DNA of 64,000 nucleotides from Strigamia acuminata (GCA_949358305.1 OX442314.1:22683060-22747059); one strand, 5' to 3'. Counted from the stretch's first letter, positions 33,803 to 46,567 are shown. Numbers and translations are program-made. Notes: generated by a model from the letters alone, not told the origin.

Positions 33803-34548
33803 AGCGCCCTCAAATGAAAACACAATTTCCATCATTTTGCATCTAAGTAGATTTACATCGAGTACTTTTGATGACGCAAAAAGAGAAGCAACAAAAAAAA
33901 ATCCGATACTCATTGAATATGCGAGCCAAAGACGAAACTTTTTCAATTTTTTTCTTCTGAATTCCACGAAATTTTAGAAAATTCTATTCCTTGAATTTCC
34001 CGTACAAACTTTGCAAGTTTATCTGTCATGCCATAAGCAACAGCAGTTTGCAATTTAATATGGTTATTAGCTTTGTGATCCCACGTTTCTCATCTTTAAA
34101 TTGTTTACATTTCAACCACAACGAAAGACGGCATCGTAGTTCCACTATCGCTTACCAGTACGGTCATTTCATTCGGTGTAAGCGAAGATGCTCGTACAAC
34201 AATCTGCATAAGAATGAATGACAACATTATCACAACTGCACGTTTTCAACAACAACTTTTAATATTACGGTAAACTTGCAGTTTGCTAAGAAAATAGGAA
34301 TCTAAAGTCACAGGTGATGCTACGAAAACACGAGCAACAGTCGTATGAACCTTTTTGAGGTTGCCATTTACAATCTCCTTACTAAAAACCAACATTAGTT
34401 TAATCCCCACAAAACCAGTCACTGTTTTCATATTATTTCTTAAAGCGCTAATACTTTAACACCGAGCGAACTTCCATCTGCTTAAAAAAAATTACAAAAT
34501 TAAAAATTAAAAAATTAAAAAATTAAAAAATTAAAGAATATTTAATAT
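33803..34548. other. Non-coding stretch with a weak CTCF-like motif
   Basis: AGCGCCCTCAAAT at 33803-33815 has the GAGGGCGCT core on the minus strand. The remainder is AT-rich, ending in an ATTAAAAA microsatellite (34490-34535). Confidence 0.4.
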
Positions 34549-34550
34549 TA

Positions 34551-34666
34551 CCGTATTACCCGTATTTAAGTGGCATGCCACTGAAATGCCGGTATAAACG
34601 ATGTTTACCGGCAATCTGGTCAAACCTGCGCTATAGCGGCATGCCACTTAAAGTGGGGTAATACGG
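34551..34666. mobile_element. CCGTATTACCC-family MITE, short 116-bp copy
   Basis: The left end CCGTATTACCCGTATTTAAG and complement of the right end CCGTATTACCCCACTTTAAG are flanked by TA on both sides (34549-34550 and 34667-34668). It lacks the interior of the 26913 copy but keeps the GGCATGCC palindromes, so it is essentially two TIRs back to back. Confidence 0.85.
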
Positions 34667-34699
34667 TATATTATTATTATTAGGCTGTCAATAATACAT

Positions 34700-35126
34700 C
34701 ATTAATTCTAATTTTAATATAAAACATGAAATGTAAAAAAAAAATTTCTTTTAATCAAATTTTTCACAATTCAAATTTTTTTTTTTTGTTTTTTAGCAAA
34801 AATTCGCCTATCTTAATCACAAAACCATCATTTCAACAAGTGATAGTCACCCGAAGCTAAAGAAATTGCATAAATTCATTGAAACGTCAAGAATAACAGA
34901 TTATGATTGAAGTAAAGAATTCCTTTGACTCGGCTCCATTTCTTGCATCAAAGCCAATTAATTAAACTCATTAAACTAAAACACATCAACGCAATGAAGC
35001 AAGTAATTCGCCGAGCTATCAGTAATCGAAACTGTTGAATTGAATTGATTCCACCAAGCAACTCCCATTCTGCCCATGCACATTTCCAAATACCAACTTT
35101 TGATGTAAAATCCGCACCTCTCTCTT

Positions 35127-35157
<31 letters not shown>

Positions 35158-36160
35158 TTCTCTCCATTCTTCAGGCGGCAAAAAGAATGTTTGCCAAAAT
35201 GCAGCACATTTGCGAACCCAAATGACTTGAACTTTTTCAAATGACTTTAAAGCGGCAAATAATAAAGTTAACCCATTTTTTTTATCTCTTTCATTTCACA
35301 CCACCCTCGTTACACCTATCTACTTGCGAGTCCATCTTCATTTTTTTTTTAACTCGATCATCTTTCTCTTCTTCAATTTGCATGTAAAACAGACCAACTC
35401 CTTTGGGAAGATGCCTACAGGCACAACTTTCTTGTTTGCAGTTAAGACTTTGCCCGCTTGCAACTTGCACCAGGTGCCACTCCATCTACTTGACTTAACT
35501 TGCTTGGCAAAGGGCCAAAGGGCCACGCAATCAACTCTGGACTTTTTCTACATGTCAGGGCCTCCAACAAACTCCTTTTCATACCCGACCAAACATATAT
35601 TCCAATAAATAAAACGGCCATTTTTGGCCAACTGGGAATGGAAAAGAAGAAATGGGGTGGAGGGAGATTGGGATTGATATTGGAAGGTTCCACCAAATTC
35701 CCGCCTCTTCGCGGTTGAGTGAACAAAAATCTGAGCTGAATGTGAATGTGGCTCACATTATGCTGCATCAGCAGGAAAAATCGCTGCCCACCTCCACCCA
35801 ATCCATGTGGCTATTTCCAATGCAGGATCAAACCTGCTGCTCTTTTCCTCAATAATCACATAGCAAGCTTTTATTTTCATTCTTAATTAGTACGATAAAC
35901 AAAAAAATATCTTTCGCACCGCTTGTAGGCTTACAAGTTCAGATTTAACTGCCACAGACTCGAACATAAAAATAAAAAATTCCTATTTTTTATTTTTAAA
36001 TTTGAGCCGCTATTAGATTTTCTTTTTAAATCGTGATCTTTCCATATAGAGTACTCAATATCCGATTGATTGCTCATCCGAATTTTCCCACACTACTTTA
36101 GATTATTTCCATATTCAATTTCTCGTAATATCACATACCCGATTTTCCACACGGCTTAGC
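34700..36160. other. Non-coding stretch, no gene recognised
   Basis: It contains a (CT)n/(TTTC) microsatellite at 35117-35165. Around 35300-35860 both strands are open for up to 119 codons in overlapping frames. Neither has a domain or clean splicing, so I do not call a gene. Confidence 0.4.
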
Positions 36161-36295
36161 ATTTTTACACCCAATTTCCATAATGCTTTGCATTTCTATA
36201 CCCAATTTCCCATGTTTTGTAGTTAAATACACCTTTTGCCGCACTCAATTTCCAATGATGCTTTAAATTTCCCACAATGCTTCGAATCGACTACA
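36160..36295. repeat. Decayed tandem repeat, about 31-35 bp
   Basis: CCCAATTTCC(A/C)ATAATGCTTT-like units recur at about 36171, 36203 and 36244. Partial units lie on both sides (GGCTTAGCATTT and CACAATGCTTCG). Confidence 0.5.
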
Positions 36296-36299
36296 ATAA

Positions 36300-38330
36300 C
36301 TCCCCTCGCGTTCCCCCACAATCCTTTACACTGCCAGAATAATTTTATTATATTTCTTTTTTCTTTTAATTTTTTCACACGCGAAATATTTTTATTTTCA
36401 GACAATTTCACCCGACATCAAATTCCTTCACATTTTCCAATCTCAAAAGTTTAACTCGCTTTAACAACACTTGGATCGACAATTCCGCACGTTTCCGCCC
36501 TTTAAAACCTTCTTTTTCATCACTATTTATTCGGACACACTCCACCAACCCAACACAAGTCTGTTTGTTAATTGTTTTGCTCGCACGTGGTGCAAACTTT
36601 CCAGCTCACCACTCAAACTGCCTGGCTACTTCGTTATACGAGGCGTTGGCCCCAGTTACCCACTACAGGCCTCACTAAATCTGGGTAATTACACATCAAA
36701 ATTCTTTTTTGTTTTTCCTTTACAAATGGGACCCGACAACTTTGCACGTGCGCATGCGCACTCAACTGTAACATTCATTTATTGTCCTACAATTTTGCTC
36801 CACTGACTTTAGATAAACAAAAAGTTAGCAGAGAAACAAAGTGGCACGAGGAGGGATGTGACTCTTAATTTTTTATCGTCTACTTCCTCTTACGCCAAAA
36901 TCGCACTCGGGGGGTGAGGCCGAAGAGGTGCACGATACTGCAGGTAGCCTGAAATGAGGAGGAACGCGCGGCAAATACTCACATCACACCCGCAAGTAAT
37001 GAAGTTGTGGTGAAAGAGAAGAAATAAAAAACCAATAAAAAGAAATAAACACAGTGTAGCCGCACACCGACAAACCTTATGAATTCACCTGGACCAACGC
37101 CCAAATGTTGCTCGTTTCGACCCATCTCCATCTCCTCATCCATAAAACTTACCCCGAAAAGAAAAAAGAAAAGAAAAGAAAAGAAAAAGAAAAGAAAAAA
37201 AAAAAGAAAAAAATACCTCGGTGAGCAAGAAAACTGCCTTCAATTTAGAAATGTTCTTTTATAATTAGCCCTATTTGAATAACAAAATTAAATTTTCATT
37301 ACTGAAACAGTTAAAACGCAAGTGAAAACAAACTAGCACAAAGAGCCAAGCAAACAATTAAGACGGAGCGCAGTGAGTGCCTACGAAATTTTTCTCAAAT
37401 CAATTTACCTGATTTCCAAGTGCCTATAAAAGCAATTCTGCCTCTTTCTTTGGTTAAGTTTAATGGCCCGTTTTACATATACACAAAATGGCAACGCAGA
37501 ATGCACTGATACCGCCATCTTCGATTGGATTGTCGTTCCGAATCGTGTTCACTGCAAAACGCGACTCGTTTTAACACACTGCAACTTTTGCACTGCACAA
37601 TTCCACTTTATTCCTCACTCAAACTTGGAAAACGATTATTAAAATTGCCAAAACATTGCAAAACAGAACTATATAACTTTATTTTTATTTATATACAAAG
37701 TCGACGTACGTCAGTTACTTTGCAGCACTGTCGTGTGACGCAACAAGAATCCACGACAAAACCTTTCCCAATCTTACAAAGAAAACCAATTACTCTTCCA
37801 TATTTTTCATCATTTAACGGAACAACCTAAACAAAATAAACAAATAAAGAAAAGAAGAAAAAAAATATTATTGATTCGCCCACTCCCCGTACTCCGCCCA
37901 TTGCCAAAGCAACGCAAACATTTGAGCTGCATGTCCTGCAGACCTGCAGTGTTTGAGAAAATTGCAATCTCCTCCCTTCTCTGCGCATCCACCGGCGTTC
38001 CTACGAGACGCCGCTTGATGCGCGCGCATTTTACGATCCATTTCAAGTCGACAGCAAACGACACAAATCCATACACACCCTTTCTCAACCTTCCCCGCCT
38101 TAATTATGCAGCCCGCAGTCACGGGACTCTGTCCTTATCACCTTCTACGTAAATATAACCCTCTTTGTTTATTCATACATTCTACATAAAGTCGTCCCTT
38201 CAAAAAAACAGATTCTGCATTAATTATGAAACCACTTCCAATATCGAGCCCGACATCACGCTTATATCATATGCAGTGAGGGTGATCCAAACTGCATTGC
38301 TGGAAAACCCTCACTTCAAGTGGACAAATA
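36300..38330. other. Non-coding stretch with a CpG-containing patch and YY1-like motif
   Basis: ACCGCCATCTTCGA near 37509 contains the YY1 core AAGATGGCGG on the minus strand. An (AAAAG)n repeat occupies about 37155-37213. 37870-38120 is GC-richer and open in several overlapping frames on both strands, none recognised. Confidence 0.4.
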
Positions 38331-38415
38331 CTTAGAGCACAGCGCTTCAAAGTGGTGGTCCACCACGAGCACGAGGCTACCGGTCCTCCACTTTACCGTT
38401 GAAACGCAAATAATA

Positions 38416-39038
38416 CCGTCTTCCCCCGAAAATAACACCATGGTGTTGTATTCGAATATACCACCGTTGTGTTATATTCAGCCAATATCATGTAAGTTTT
38501 CGAAAAAGTAAAATTGTTATTCATTCTTGTATTCATTATTCTGATTAAAAAAACAAAAAGATATATAAATTAACAAAAACAACGATATACTGTACATGTT
38601 AAATATTTTTATACAAATCTGAATATAACACCGTGGTGTTGTATTTGAAAACAATCAAAAATTCGAATATAACACCATCGTAGTGTATTCGAATAAAACA
38701 CTATGGTATTACATGTATGTATTTATTTGTAACGGCAACCCATCTATGGACAAAGGGTATTACAGTCAAAACTCTTTATTACGAATCGCAAAGGACCCAA
38801 AAAATCGATTCGTTATAACGAAATTGTTTAACATGGTGTTCTAAGGCCAGCCAACCAAACCGGTCATTTTTAGGTATTCGTTATATCAATAATTCGTTAT
38901 ATCGCGATTCGTTATAAAAAGTTTCGACTGTATACCTGAAGTGGTGTTATATTGGAATTTTTCAACAATGTTTCACAACTTACAGTTTTCAGAGAAGCTC
39001 TAATACAACACCATGGTGTTATTTTCGGGGGAAGATGG
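38416..39038. mobile_element. Middle element: TA-flanked MITE with 37-bp TIRs
   Basis: The left TIR begins CCGTCTTCCCCCGAAAATAA and the right TIR's complement CCATCTTCCCCCGAAAATAA. They stay matched for 37 bp with one difference and include the palindrome AACACCATGGTGTT. TA flanks both ends (38414-38415 and 39039-39040), as for Tc1/mariner-pogo movers. Variants of the ATAACACC(A/G)TGGTGT motif recur inside (near 38627, 38665 and 38697). No transposase frame. Confidence 0.85.
38763..38930. mobile_element. Inner element: pogo/Tigger-like MITE, 168 bp
   Basis: The left end CAGTCAAAACTCTTTATTAC and complement of the right end CAGTCGAAACTTTTTATAAC are flanked by TA on each side (38761-38762 and 38931-38932). 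Both arms continue into ACGAATCGC. A solo relative lies at 61949-62002. No coding capacity. Confidence 0.85.
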
Positions 39039-39109
39039 TAATCCACAAGACATGGAACAAAAAATACCAGTTCGCTACAATACATAGTTTGAGAAGCGCT
39101 GCTTTAGCA

Positions 39110-40945
39110 GGACAAATTTTCGGTGACGATTACCTATAAGGCAAGTTAGATACGTGCACAGAAGCTCCAAACGTTTAGGGCCCCAAGTCGTCCATCCTTT
39201 TTGTCAGAATTTTTTTTTTACCTCAAAAAGTTTAATTATTCTTAACTTGTCCAATCATACGGCCCAAAGACACCGAAGACCCCAGAGGATATTAATCTGC
39301 CACTGCAAATATTGTCTTCAAAAGCAATAAAAAGTATTAAAAATTGTTCAATCACCTTTGAAACTTAGTTAAAAACACTTTTATTCCCTTTCCGAGGAAA
39401 CCCCTGGGTATTCGTGAAGTACTCATGGCTAAAACTCGCAAGTAAACAAACTGGAAGTCACCAATTTGGCTGAAAGTTTGCGTGCAATTAAAGAAAGAAT
39501 AGAAACTCTCATTCTACTTTCGCGTAATAACATCCTTAATTTGAATAAAGATTAATACTTTTATTTTGCAACTAAAGTGCCGGTAAACAACTTAAATGTC
39601 AGCAGTTACTGTACGTCACCGTACAACGTGAATACGGTATCTCCTTTAATTCATATTAAGACTTTTCTTCCTGATTTCTCATAGTTTGCCGCATTTGTTG
39701 CCATAGCAGCAAAAAACCTATTCGCCTCCCGTTGCAATAATAACAAATATTTGTTTTCCCCCTTTTCCTTCGAAATATCCTTCCACTTCGAATAGCGTCG
39801 AGATTTCAAACAATTTAAACGTGGCATTATATAATTAATGACATTTAGCTATGAAGTAAACAAAAACTGGTGACATGCACACAGAATTACCTTTTCACTT
39901 CCCTTTAATTAAGAATGAGCACTGTGCTAAGGCTTAGCTTTACGACTTTTCCTTCCCTCGCAATAAAAACTTTGTCTTTTATATCGTACAACAGAAACAA
40001 AAGATTGCATTCATTTTATATCTGCTGCTTTTAACTTATTTTTTTTATTTTTTATTTTAAAAAACATATATAGACTACAGTACACAACCAAGTATATATA
40101 TGTATAAGTAAAACAAACGTGGTTTTCTACTAATAAAGGCAAGCACACAATCAAACGTGACCATTAAGAGCTTAGCACACGGTTGTAGGATCATGTGGAT
40201 TAACTTCTAATGGAAATTGATTTGTTTCAATAATTTCTAGAACGTTGATTTTCCAAGTCATGTAAACGTAATTAGATAAAACTGATCAATTGATCCATAT
40301 TAGAGACATTAATCACAATTATAAACCAAACTAGTCTCATTTTCACTGCAACTAAACGAATTAGTTGCATTTCCAATCGCAGTTGACCATTTAAAACTCG
40401 TTTACCCACATCTGTAGATTCAAGCTCAAGTGGATATGTACACATACATACTCATCACAAATTCCAAGCCAAAACCCCTTTATCCAGCTTTATTCGCACT
40501 TTATTGCCTCCAAGCCGACATATACGACACAGATTTAATAGATTAAATGGCAGACACTACTGAGCAACAACATCCAACATTTTGTTTACTTGTAGTAAAA
40601 AGACACACGTCATTTGGCCATGATTTAAACTTCCGAGTAATGGACCCTTGCTGACTGTTGGGTCAAATGCTTTCCATTGTATTGTATCCACTTTGCACAA
40701 ACAAGATAATATGCTTCATGCTGAAATACTGTTTCTACTCAAGCAGGACAAACTATACAATAAAAAAGGAAATTTCAACCTTGAGCTTGTCTCTTGTCTG
40801 TTCTCATAAACAGAAGATTTCCCTTTGCTTGATAAAAACAATACAATATTTATTACTTATCAATTATCTTCTGATTTATTACATTACTGTCGTAGATGTC
40901 TGACACATTTCACTCACACGAATGCTTCCGAAACAGCAAAATCAT
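39110..40945. other. Non-coding stretch, no gene recognised
   Basis: An X-box-like GTTGCCATAGCAGC is at 39697-39710. The remainder is AT-rich. A frame at 40658-40903 is hydrophobic but unrecognised and lacks splice context. Confidence 0.5.
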
Positions 40946-40950
40946 TGCAA

Positions 40951-41291
40951 TAGATGCATTCAAAAACTGTCACTTATCTCCCTTAAGTGACTTCTAGAAG
41001 ACAAAAGAAACACTAGAGGTTTCTCTTAAAAAGAGAATCCGCCTAGATTTGTTTACTCCTGAGCAAGAAATTCCTACAACTGTATCATACATTAGTAATT
41101 GAAGAAAAACTAGACGCATCCAATAAAGAATTAAAACAACACAAGAATTAGCACTACTTGTTAACACGACTTGACGTTCTTGAAAGTAATGCTACAAGAC
41201 AGCGAGATTCCCATGTTATTCAATGGGAATGACGTCACGTACAAACACGAAACGAGTTTTGCATACGTTTTAGAGTTTTTGAATACACCTA
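40951..41291. mobile_element. MITE of the TGAATGCACCTA family, 341 bp
   Basis: The left end TAGATGCATTCAAAAACTGT and the complement of the right end TAGGTGTATTCAAAAACTCT match at 17 of 20 bases. The part before the right end (ACGAAACG..GTTTTAGAGTTTTTGAA) is similar in reverse to 44698-44760. A further right end, CTGAATGCACTTA, follows at 41441-41453. Confidence 0.75.
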
Positions 41292-41459
41292 CTGTGTGTT
41301 AACAGGCATTGACGGTGTTGAATGAAACACGTGCTACAAGATAACACAACTATTAAACACGAGATTCCCATGACTGTACATGTTTAACACAACCGTTGAA
41401 CGCTTTATTGTACTCGTCTACCGTCAGCTTTCCAGTCAAGTTCTGAATGCACTTAATTT

Positions 41460-42500
41460 TTGCTAGGCAATACTTGTTACACATCAACATCCCTGATCTG
41501 GATATAAAACGTCAGACCAGTTGTTTCAACGAGTGCTGCTCAGCTACTATAATCAATTGATTCGACATCAACGATTTTCCTTTAGTGTCATACTAGTTAA
41601 TGCTTCGTCCAAATTATTGTCAGAATGAAGGCAATGCAGATGATTAATGACGCTAATCAAAATGGACGTGAAATAGCGCTAAATCTGTGCCGATTCCAGC
41701 AGATATAAAAATTGTAATTGCAATAATTACCAGAAATAAATTCGCTCTTAAAAACCATTAAATTTCTAAGTGGAAAAACCCATTTAAAAAAATCGTTGGC
41801 TGGAATTTAAAACCAGTTTCTCGTTTTCCGAAACTGTCTGTTAAATTTTATCTGAAAAATATTCGTTGTGCGAATGTGATGAGGAAAAGAGGGTGGTGGA
41901 ATAAAAGAGCAAGAAAAAAAGAAGAAGAAGAAGAAGAAGAAAAAAAGTAAAGGGTTCAGATGTGACAGAGGTCTTTTCCCTGATTGGCTCTCCACCCAGG
42001 CAATGAAAAGAGATCATTGCCTATTTAGGAGTGAAGCGGCCCTCATTCGACTGGAAATCTTCTCATTTGACTTGATTTAAAAACTTGGTCTTTTCAATGG
42101 ACTCCAAAAACACTTTTTACAACAACCTCCAACTGTAAATATTTTCTGCCTCATTTAGCCCCGGCTTGCATTTCGCTTTCTTATTTCTCATTCCTTTGCA
42201 TTTTGTTGCCACGACTACCGTCAACTCAACACCTCCGTTTACCCAGTCGGCAGTCGCAACATAACCCATTTACCTCATCGTCGAGAGGATTCTGTAAACA
42301 TCTTCATCATCTACTTCTAACTAAGAATCCGTTGCTTAGCAACTCCCAAAACTCTTAATCTTCCCATATCCTTATTAGTATCATTTTTCATCATGCAAAT
42401 GTCAAAACATTGACGACGACAAACGATCAAAGAAAAATTACTAATTTTTGCACAGTTTCTCCACTAAAGCAAAATTCCCTATCTAGATTTATTGACCACC
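41460..42500. other. Non-coding stretch, no gene recognised
   Basis: It contains a GAA microsatellite (41918-41945) and a perfect X-box-like palindrome GTTGCTTAGCAAC at 42331-42343. No supported gene. Confidence 0.5.
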
Positions 42501-42504
42501 CATA

Positions 42505-42560
42505 CAGTGGTGGAAAAAAGTTTGAGACCACTACAGGTTTCTTAGTTGCAAGTCAAATTT
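42505..42560. mobile_element. Tc1/mariner-type terminus
   Basis: TA (42503-42504) precedes CAGTGGTGGAAAAAAGTTTG, then AGACCACTACAGG. This is a typical Tc1-like end. A possible remnant of the other end is TTTTTCCACC at 43297-43306, which would make an 800-bp element containing the palindromic MITE at 42824. That partner is weak. Confidence 0.5.
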
Positions 42561-42823
42561 TGACTTGAAAATTTATTTACAGGTTTATATCATGACAATA
42601 AAGATTATTTCACTGTTTACAGCTTAGCAATTAAAAATCCTTCATTTTCACCCAATGTACGAATTACGGCCCACTTATTAGACTTTTACTCACTTTTTTG
42701 GTGATGGATGCTTCACCTGAAAGCATTAGACCAATTAAAAGTTCCACATTTAATTTGTGTGACAAACATATTGAGTTTGTTTATAAAATCCAAAACCAAA
42801 CATAAACCACTTGGAAAACCACT

Positions 42824-43078
42824 CTACCGCTCGCATCCGGTATCTTGATGCCAAATTCAAACTGCGCATCCCATTCACATGATTTCCTAATTCCCGCCGT
42901 TATTTAGCAGTACTATATTAATAATGTTAAAATAAAGTAAATAAACAACAATAAAATCATTAACAAAAGTAATTTACATCATAGTACCAAAATATTGACG
43001 CTTTATTCCCCTGTGTGCAACAAGCTAAACGCATGCAGAATATTATGTGCAGTTTGAACTTGGCATCACAAACTGTAG
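42824..43078. mobile_element. Palindromic MITE, GATACCGGG family, second copy
   Basis: The left arm has CATCCGGTATCTTGATGCCA and AACTGCGCATCCCATTC. The right arm has GTGCAGTTTGAACTTGGCAT and ends ACAAACTGTAG, as in 23915-24221. The centre keeps AGTAAATAAACAACAATAAA. The right arm has lost the AGATACCGGG part. Confidence 0.7.
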
Positions 43079-43327
43079 TTGTAGTTTCTGTTTCTTTCTG
43101 TTTTCAGTTTATGATTGTTTTTGTGTCCATTCTGTTTATCCAAACAAAACAAAGTATATACTTATAATTAAGCTTTTCGACAGTTTTCTAATGGTTAATA
43201 TAAATTTCCCCACAGCGCTGACCCAGATTACAGTGTCCCAGTACACAGATTTGAGTTTAAAACCGATGAAATTGTTGCACTTATTGCTGACAACAGTTTT
43301 TCCACCTTAAGAATTATTTATAAACCC

Positions 43328-43705
43328 CTAAACTTTTTTCCTATCAGAAAAAAAATTCCCATTTGCAAGCATTCGTTTTAGAAGCAGCAGATGCTGCAAC
43401 TGTGCACAAATGAAGTTGGCTGTCATATTTTTTCCCCTTTCTCTCATCTCAACTTTGCCCAACTTCAACTTTGGTTGAACACGAGAATGGGATGAAGAGG
43501 GAGGAGGGTAGACAAAAGGAATTATGGGAAGGCGTCTTAGAGTGCTTGTTACGCACAATGGCTCGAGGGAAAATTGATGCAACGCCCGCAGAAATCTTGC
43601 CTGCAGCACTTTAGCTTGCATCAAGATTGCGAAGTCTCCCCAGAAAAGAAAAAAAAATCTTGCAAATATATTTCAATCCACGACAAAAAATAATAATAAT
43701 AATAA

Positions 43706-43748
<43 letters not shown>

Positions 43749-44690
43749 AAACAAAAAACAAAAAAACTTCTAAAAACAAACTTCTTAACCAACACCTTAC
43801 CATTAGTCATTTCCAGGCTAAGAAAATAATTTGTCGACAAACCCGCACCTTCAAAAGAAATCTCATTTACTTGCTTTCCTCAAACACTTTCATCGCCTTT
43901 GAGTGTTTGAACAGATCTCCAACCCTCCAATGACTAATAATGTGGTCTTTGGTCTGTATCTCCATGTTAAACCAATGGGGATAAAGATCCTAGATATCAG
44001 AAGGTTAACGTGGCCCCTAGACGCTAATATGTACTATCTAAATTAAAAACTTCCCACAGTAAGTGAATCAATTGTAACCTTACAATCTAGAACTCAAGTT
44101 AAATTGTTTGACAGAAATTGAAAATGAATTAACACACGAGTGTTAATCTTGTTTACGATTTAAATAAATAACTATAGCTACAATCAAACAGCCATTTGGG
44201 ATTCGTGCTTAACATGAGCGTATGAAAAAGCAGTTTACATTTGGAATGGTCAAAACGGAAGCAGAAGTTTAATAAAACTATAATCTGTGACATTCTTTCA
44301 ATTAAACTCTTGCGCTAACTAATACAAGATTGGTGCAATTAGCAAAATTAAGCGCATTCCAAAACATTTGTCCATCGGGTTTAGGTTACACAACTTGAAC
44401 CGAGTGTCGTTACATATAAAACGGAATCGAATCGCATTACAGTTTTAGCTGACACCGGCTGCTGACAAGACCACTGGAAAAGAAGTGACATCATTAAATT
44501 TGACTCGACACCAGAGAAACTGGAAACGAGTGTTTTAGAACAGCATCCCTGGTAAAACTTACAACCTTTCTAATGCAGCCAGAATGAAAATATATGTAGT
44601 TGAACGAAACAAGCTTGCAATTGGTTCGGTTTAGCTCGGTTTACATGAAAGCTGAAACCAAACTGAATTTTCAAAACGCCAATTCAAAGT
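43328..44690. other. Non-coding stretch with an (AAAT)n microsatellite
   Basis: (AAT)n/(AAAT)n occupies 43690-43750. The minus-strand frame 43328-43624 has mixed composition but no splice or domain support. GCGCATTCCAAAACATTTG near 44351 is a likely end of the TGAATGCACCTA family. Confidence 0.45.
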
Positions 44691-44697
44691 GCCGATG

Positions 44698-44765
44698 TAT
44701 GTTGTGTTCGAAAACTCTAAAACGCTCCGTTTCTGCCGTTTCGTGTCTGCAATTGTAACGTCATA
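44698..44765. mobile_element. TGAATGCACCTA-family left end
   Basis: TGTTGTGTTCGAAAACTCTA followed by AAACGCTCCG..CCGTTTCGTGTCTG is the reverse counterpart of 41233-41291. No matching right end is certain (a TTGAATGCCG near 45227 is possible). Confidence 0.45.
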
Positions 44766-44769
44766 ATAT

Positions 44770-46560
44770 TCTTACTGCACAAACACATTTATTGACAGCC
44801 ATTGTATTATTGCTTCATACGTTCCCACGTACTAAGCAGCAGCAAAAATATGATTTTTTTAGATTCAATTTCTTATTTATTGTTCAGATTACATTATTGT
44901 TTAACTTCATGTAAGTTGTTTTAATTCAAAAATTTCAATTTATCAGCTTGGTTGACGATCTGCCCCGAGCGGTAACAATAGCAACAATACAAGCATTCTC
45001 ATTCTTACATTTGTAATGGCTGCAATTCACCAACCAACGTCAATGTCAAAAACACAATCACAGGGTTAAGTACCATAACAAGAAGTGACATCACTTTATT
45101 AACGTTAACCACCTACTGTAGCCCAGTTTCAAAGACAACAATAAATAGCTTCTCACCTTAAAATTTGATGCAGAAAGTGAGTGGTATCAGTTAAAACTAC
45201 ACGCAACAGCCACGACAAGACTTATTGAATGCCGTTCTACAAGCTGCATTCCAACAGCCTCATTTAAGCAGGCCATTCTCTCGTTTCGATTTTGATACTA
45301 TCATCACAAGTATCAAAGTTGGAAGTTACTACTTTTATGTTAGTGCCAGTAACGACGGAATTACTTTTTCGGATAACGGTCACAACACGTAGTCTCCTAT
45401 AAAAATTGCTAAAGCGAGTGGAAGAAATCTTTTCTTCAACAATCTCGCCCAAACACTTTTTCCATTCTGTATCATATTTGCTAATTCATTGAAAAGAAAT
45501 GCAGTATCCTTTTTCCAGCCTCAAAACGAAAAGAAAACATAAAACTCCACTTTCATTTGCCACATGACTTGCCTGCAACCATTTTTTACATGTTTTTCTC
45601 CTCACTAACTTCACACGTCGTAATTCTGTATCATATTTTACACTAGTTTAGTGCAATCCAGTGCGTTCATGCATTCGCAATAGCCTCGGGCGTGGGACTT
45701 TGGCCAGGATTAAAGAAAAGGTTGCAACGGGGAGACGTGCTACAATCATCTCCAATGTCAGACCGATGGCCAAATGCTATTGGACAAGCCAAAGTCCACG
45801 AGGATCACGCTCATGCTCCGAGGGCTTTGCCTTTTAAAGCCAAACGCAACGAAACCGACAAAAATGACAATTTTCTTCCCAACTAAGTGACAGCACACGT
45901 GCCCCGTTACTCCAGAAAATCGCTACCAAACGCGCACTGCTCGCTGCTTTGCTATTTTCATTTTTTCAAAACTCTTTCATGGCTACTAAAACAACCTTAT
46001 ACCGAACAATTGCGAACAAAACTTAGCGGTTAAATCGCAATTTTTCGACACCTCTTTTCTCATTTATTGTGGATATTTTAAATAAATATTATTGAATCAG
46101 TTTGAAAAATTAATCAGACATTACTTGAGTGGTATATTTAGTAATCCTAAAAGAAAAATTTAATCAAAATATTGAAAGTTAATTTTTTTTCAAATCTTTC
46201 GTCGTTCCACAGACTTTATGAACGCAGCTTACAAGCACAATAGAAAATTTTATTGAAATGCTTCACAAACTTATTGATATATACAAAAGGATGACGTTAT
46301 TCTAATTTCTAAGAAAATTTCATTTCATTTTGTCTATTACTTTCGATTTCAAATTCCATCAGTTTCCCTTTTTATTTCCCAGACTTCTTTCCCCCTCCAT
46401 CGCTGAGAAAAAAAAATCATAAATAATTCTTCTAATCAACAGAAATTGCTTTCAAAGTCAACCCATAACTATATATATTCCCTTCTCCTCCCACCAATTT
46501 TTTTTTATATTTTTACAAACAAACTCATAGAAAAATAGTTACACAAAAAATGTTTTAAAA
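44770..46560. other. Non-coding stretch, no gene recognised
   Basis: Two AGAAGTGACATCA segments (near 44480 and 45080) hint at a repeated sequence. A GTG-started 64-codon frame at 45692-45886 has a mixed composition and an upstream CAATAG that could be an acceptor, but no donor or domain. Confidence 0.4.
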
Positions 46561-46567
46561 AAAATTA

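Larger units (their letters stand above)
38340..39101. mobile_element. Outer hAT-like element of a three-level nest
   Basis: The left end CAGCGCTTCAAAGTGGTGGT pairs with a right end whose complement is CAGCGCTTCTCAAACTATG. Flanks TTAGAGCA and CTTTAGCA agree at five of eight positions, fitting an old hAT duplication. Only about 75 bp on the left and 60 bp on the right are its own. The rest is the inner insertion. Confidence 0.65.

Noticed and set aside
34976-35240. Glu/Arg-rich charged peptides on the minus strand
   Set aside because: They are translations of a (CT)n/(TTTC)n microsatellite read in reverse.
35442-35801. 119-codon minus-strand frame
   Set aside because: It overlaps long frames on the opposite strand and has no splice sites or known family.
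37810-38152. Overlapping 84-93 codon frames on both strands in a GC-richer patch
   Set aside because: Three competing frames and no domain. A zinc-knuckle-like CLRCFG is too short to support.
42505-43306. Complete 800-bp Tc1-like element
   Set aside because: The right end matches for only about ten bases and lacks the terminal CACTG and TA, so only the left terminus is claimed.
43690-43750. Tyr/Ile-rich membrane peptide on the minus strand
   Set aside because: It is a translation of an (AAAT)n microsatellite.
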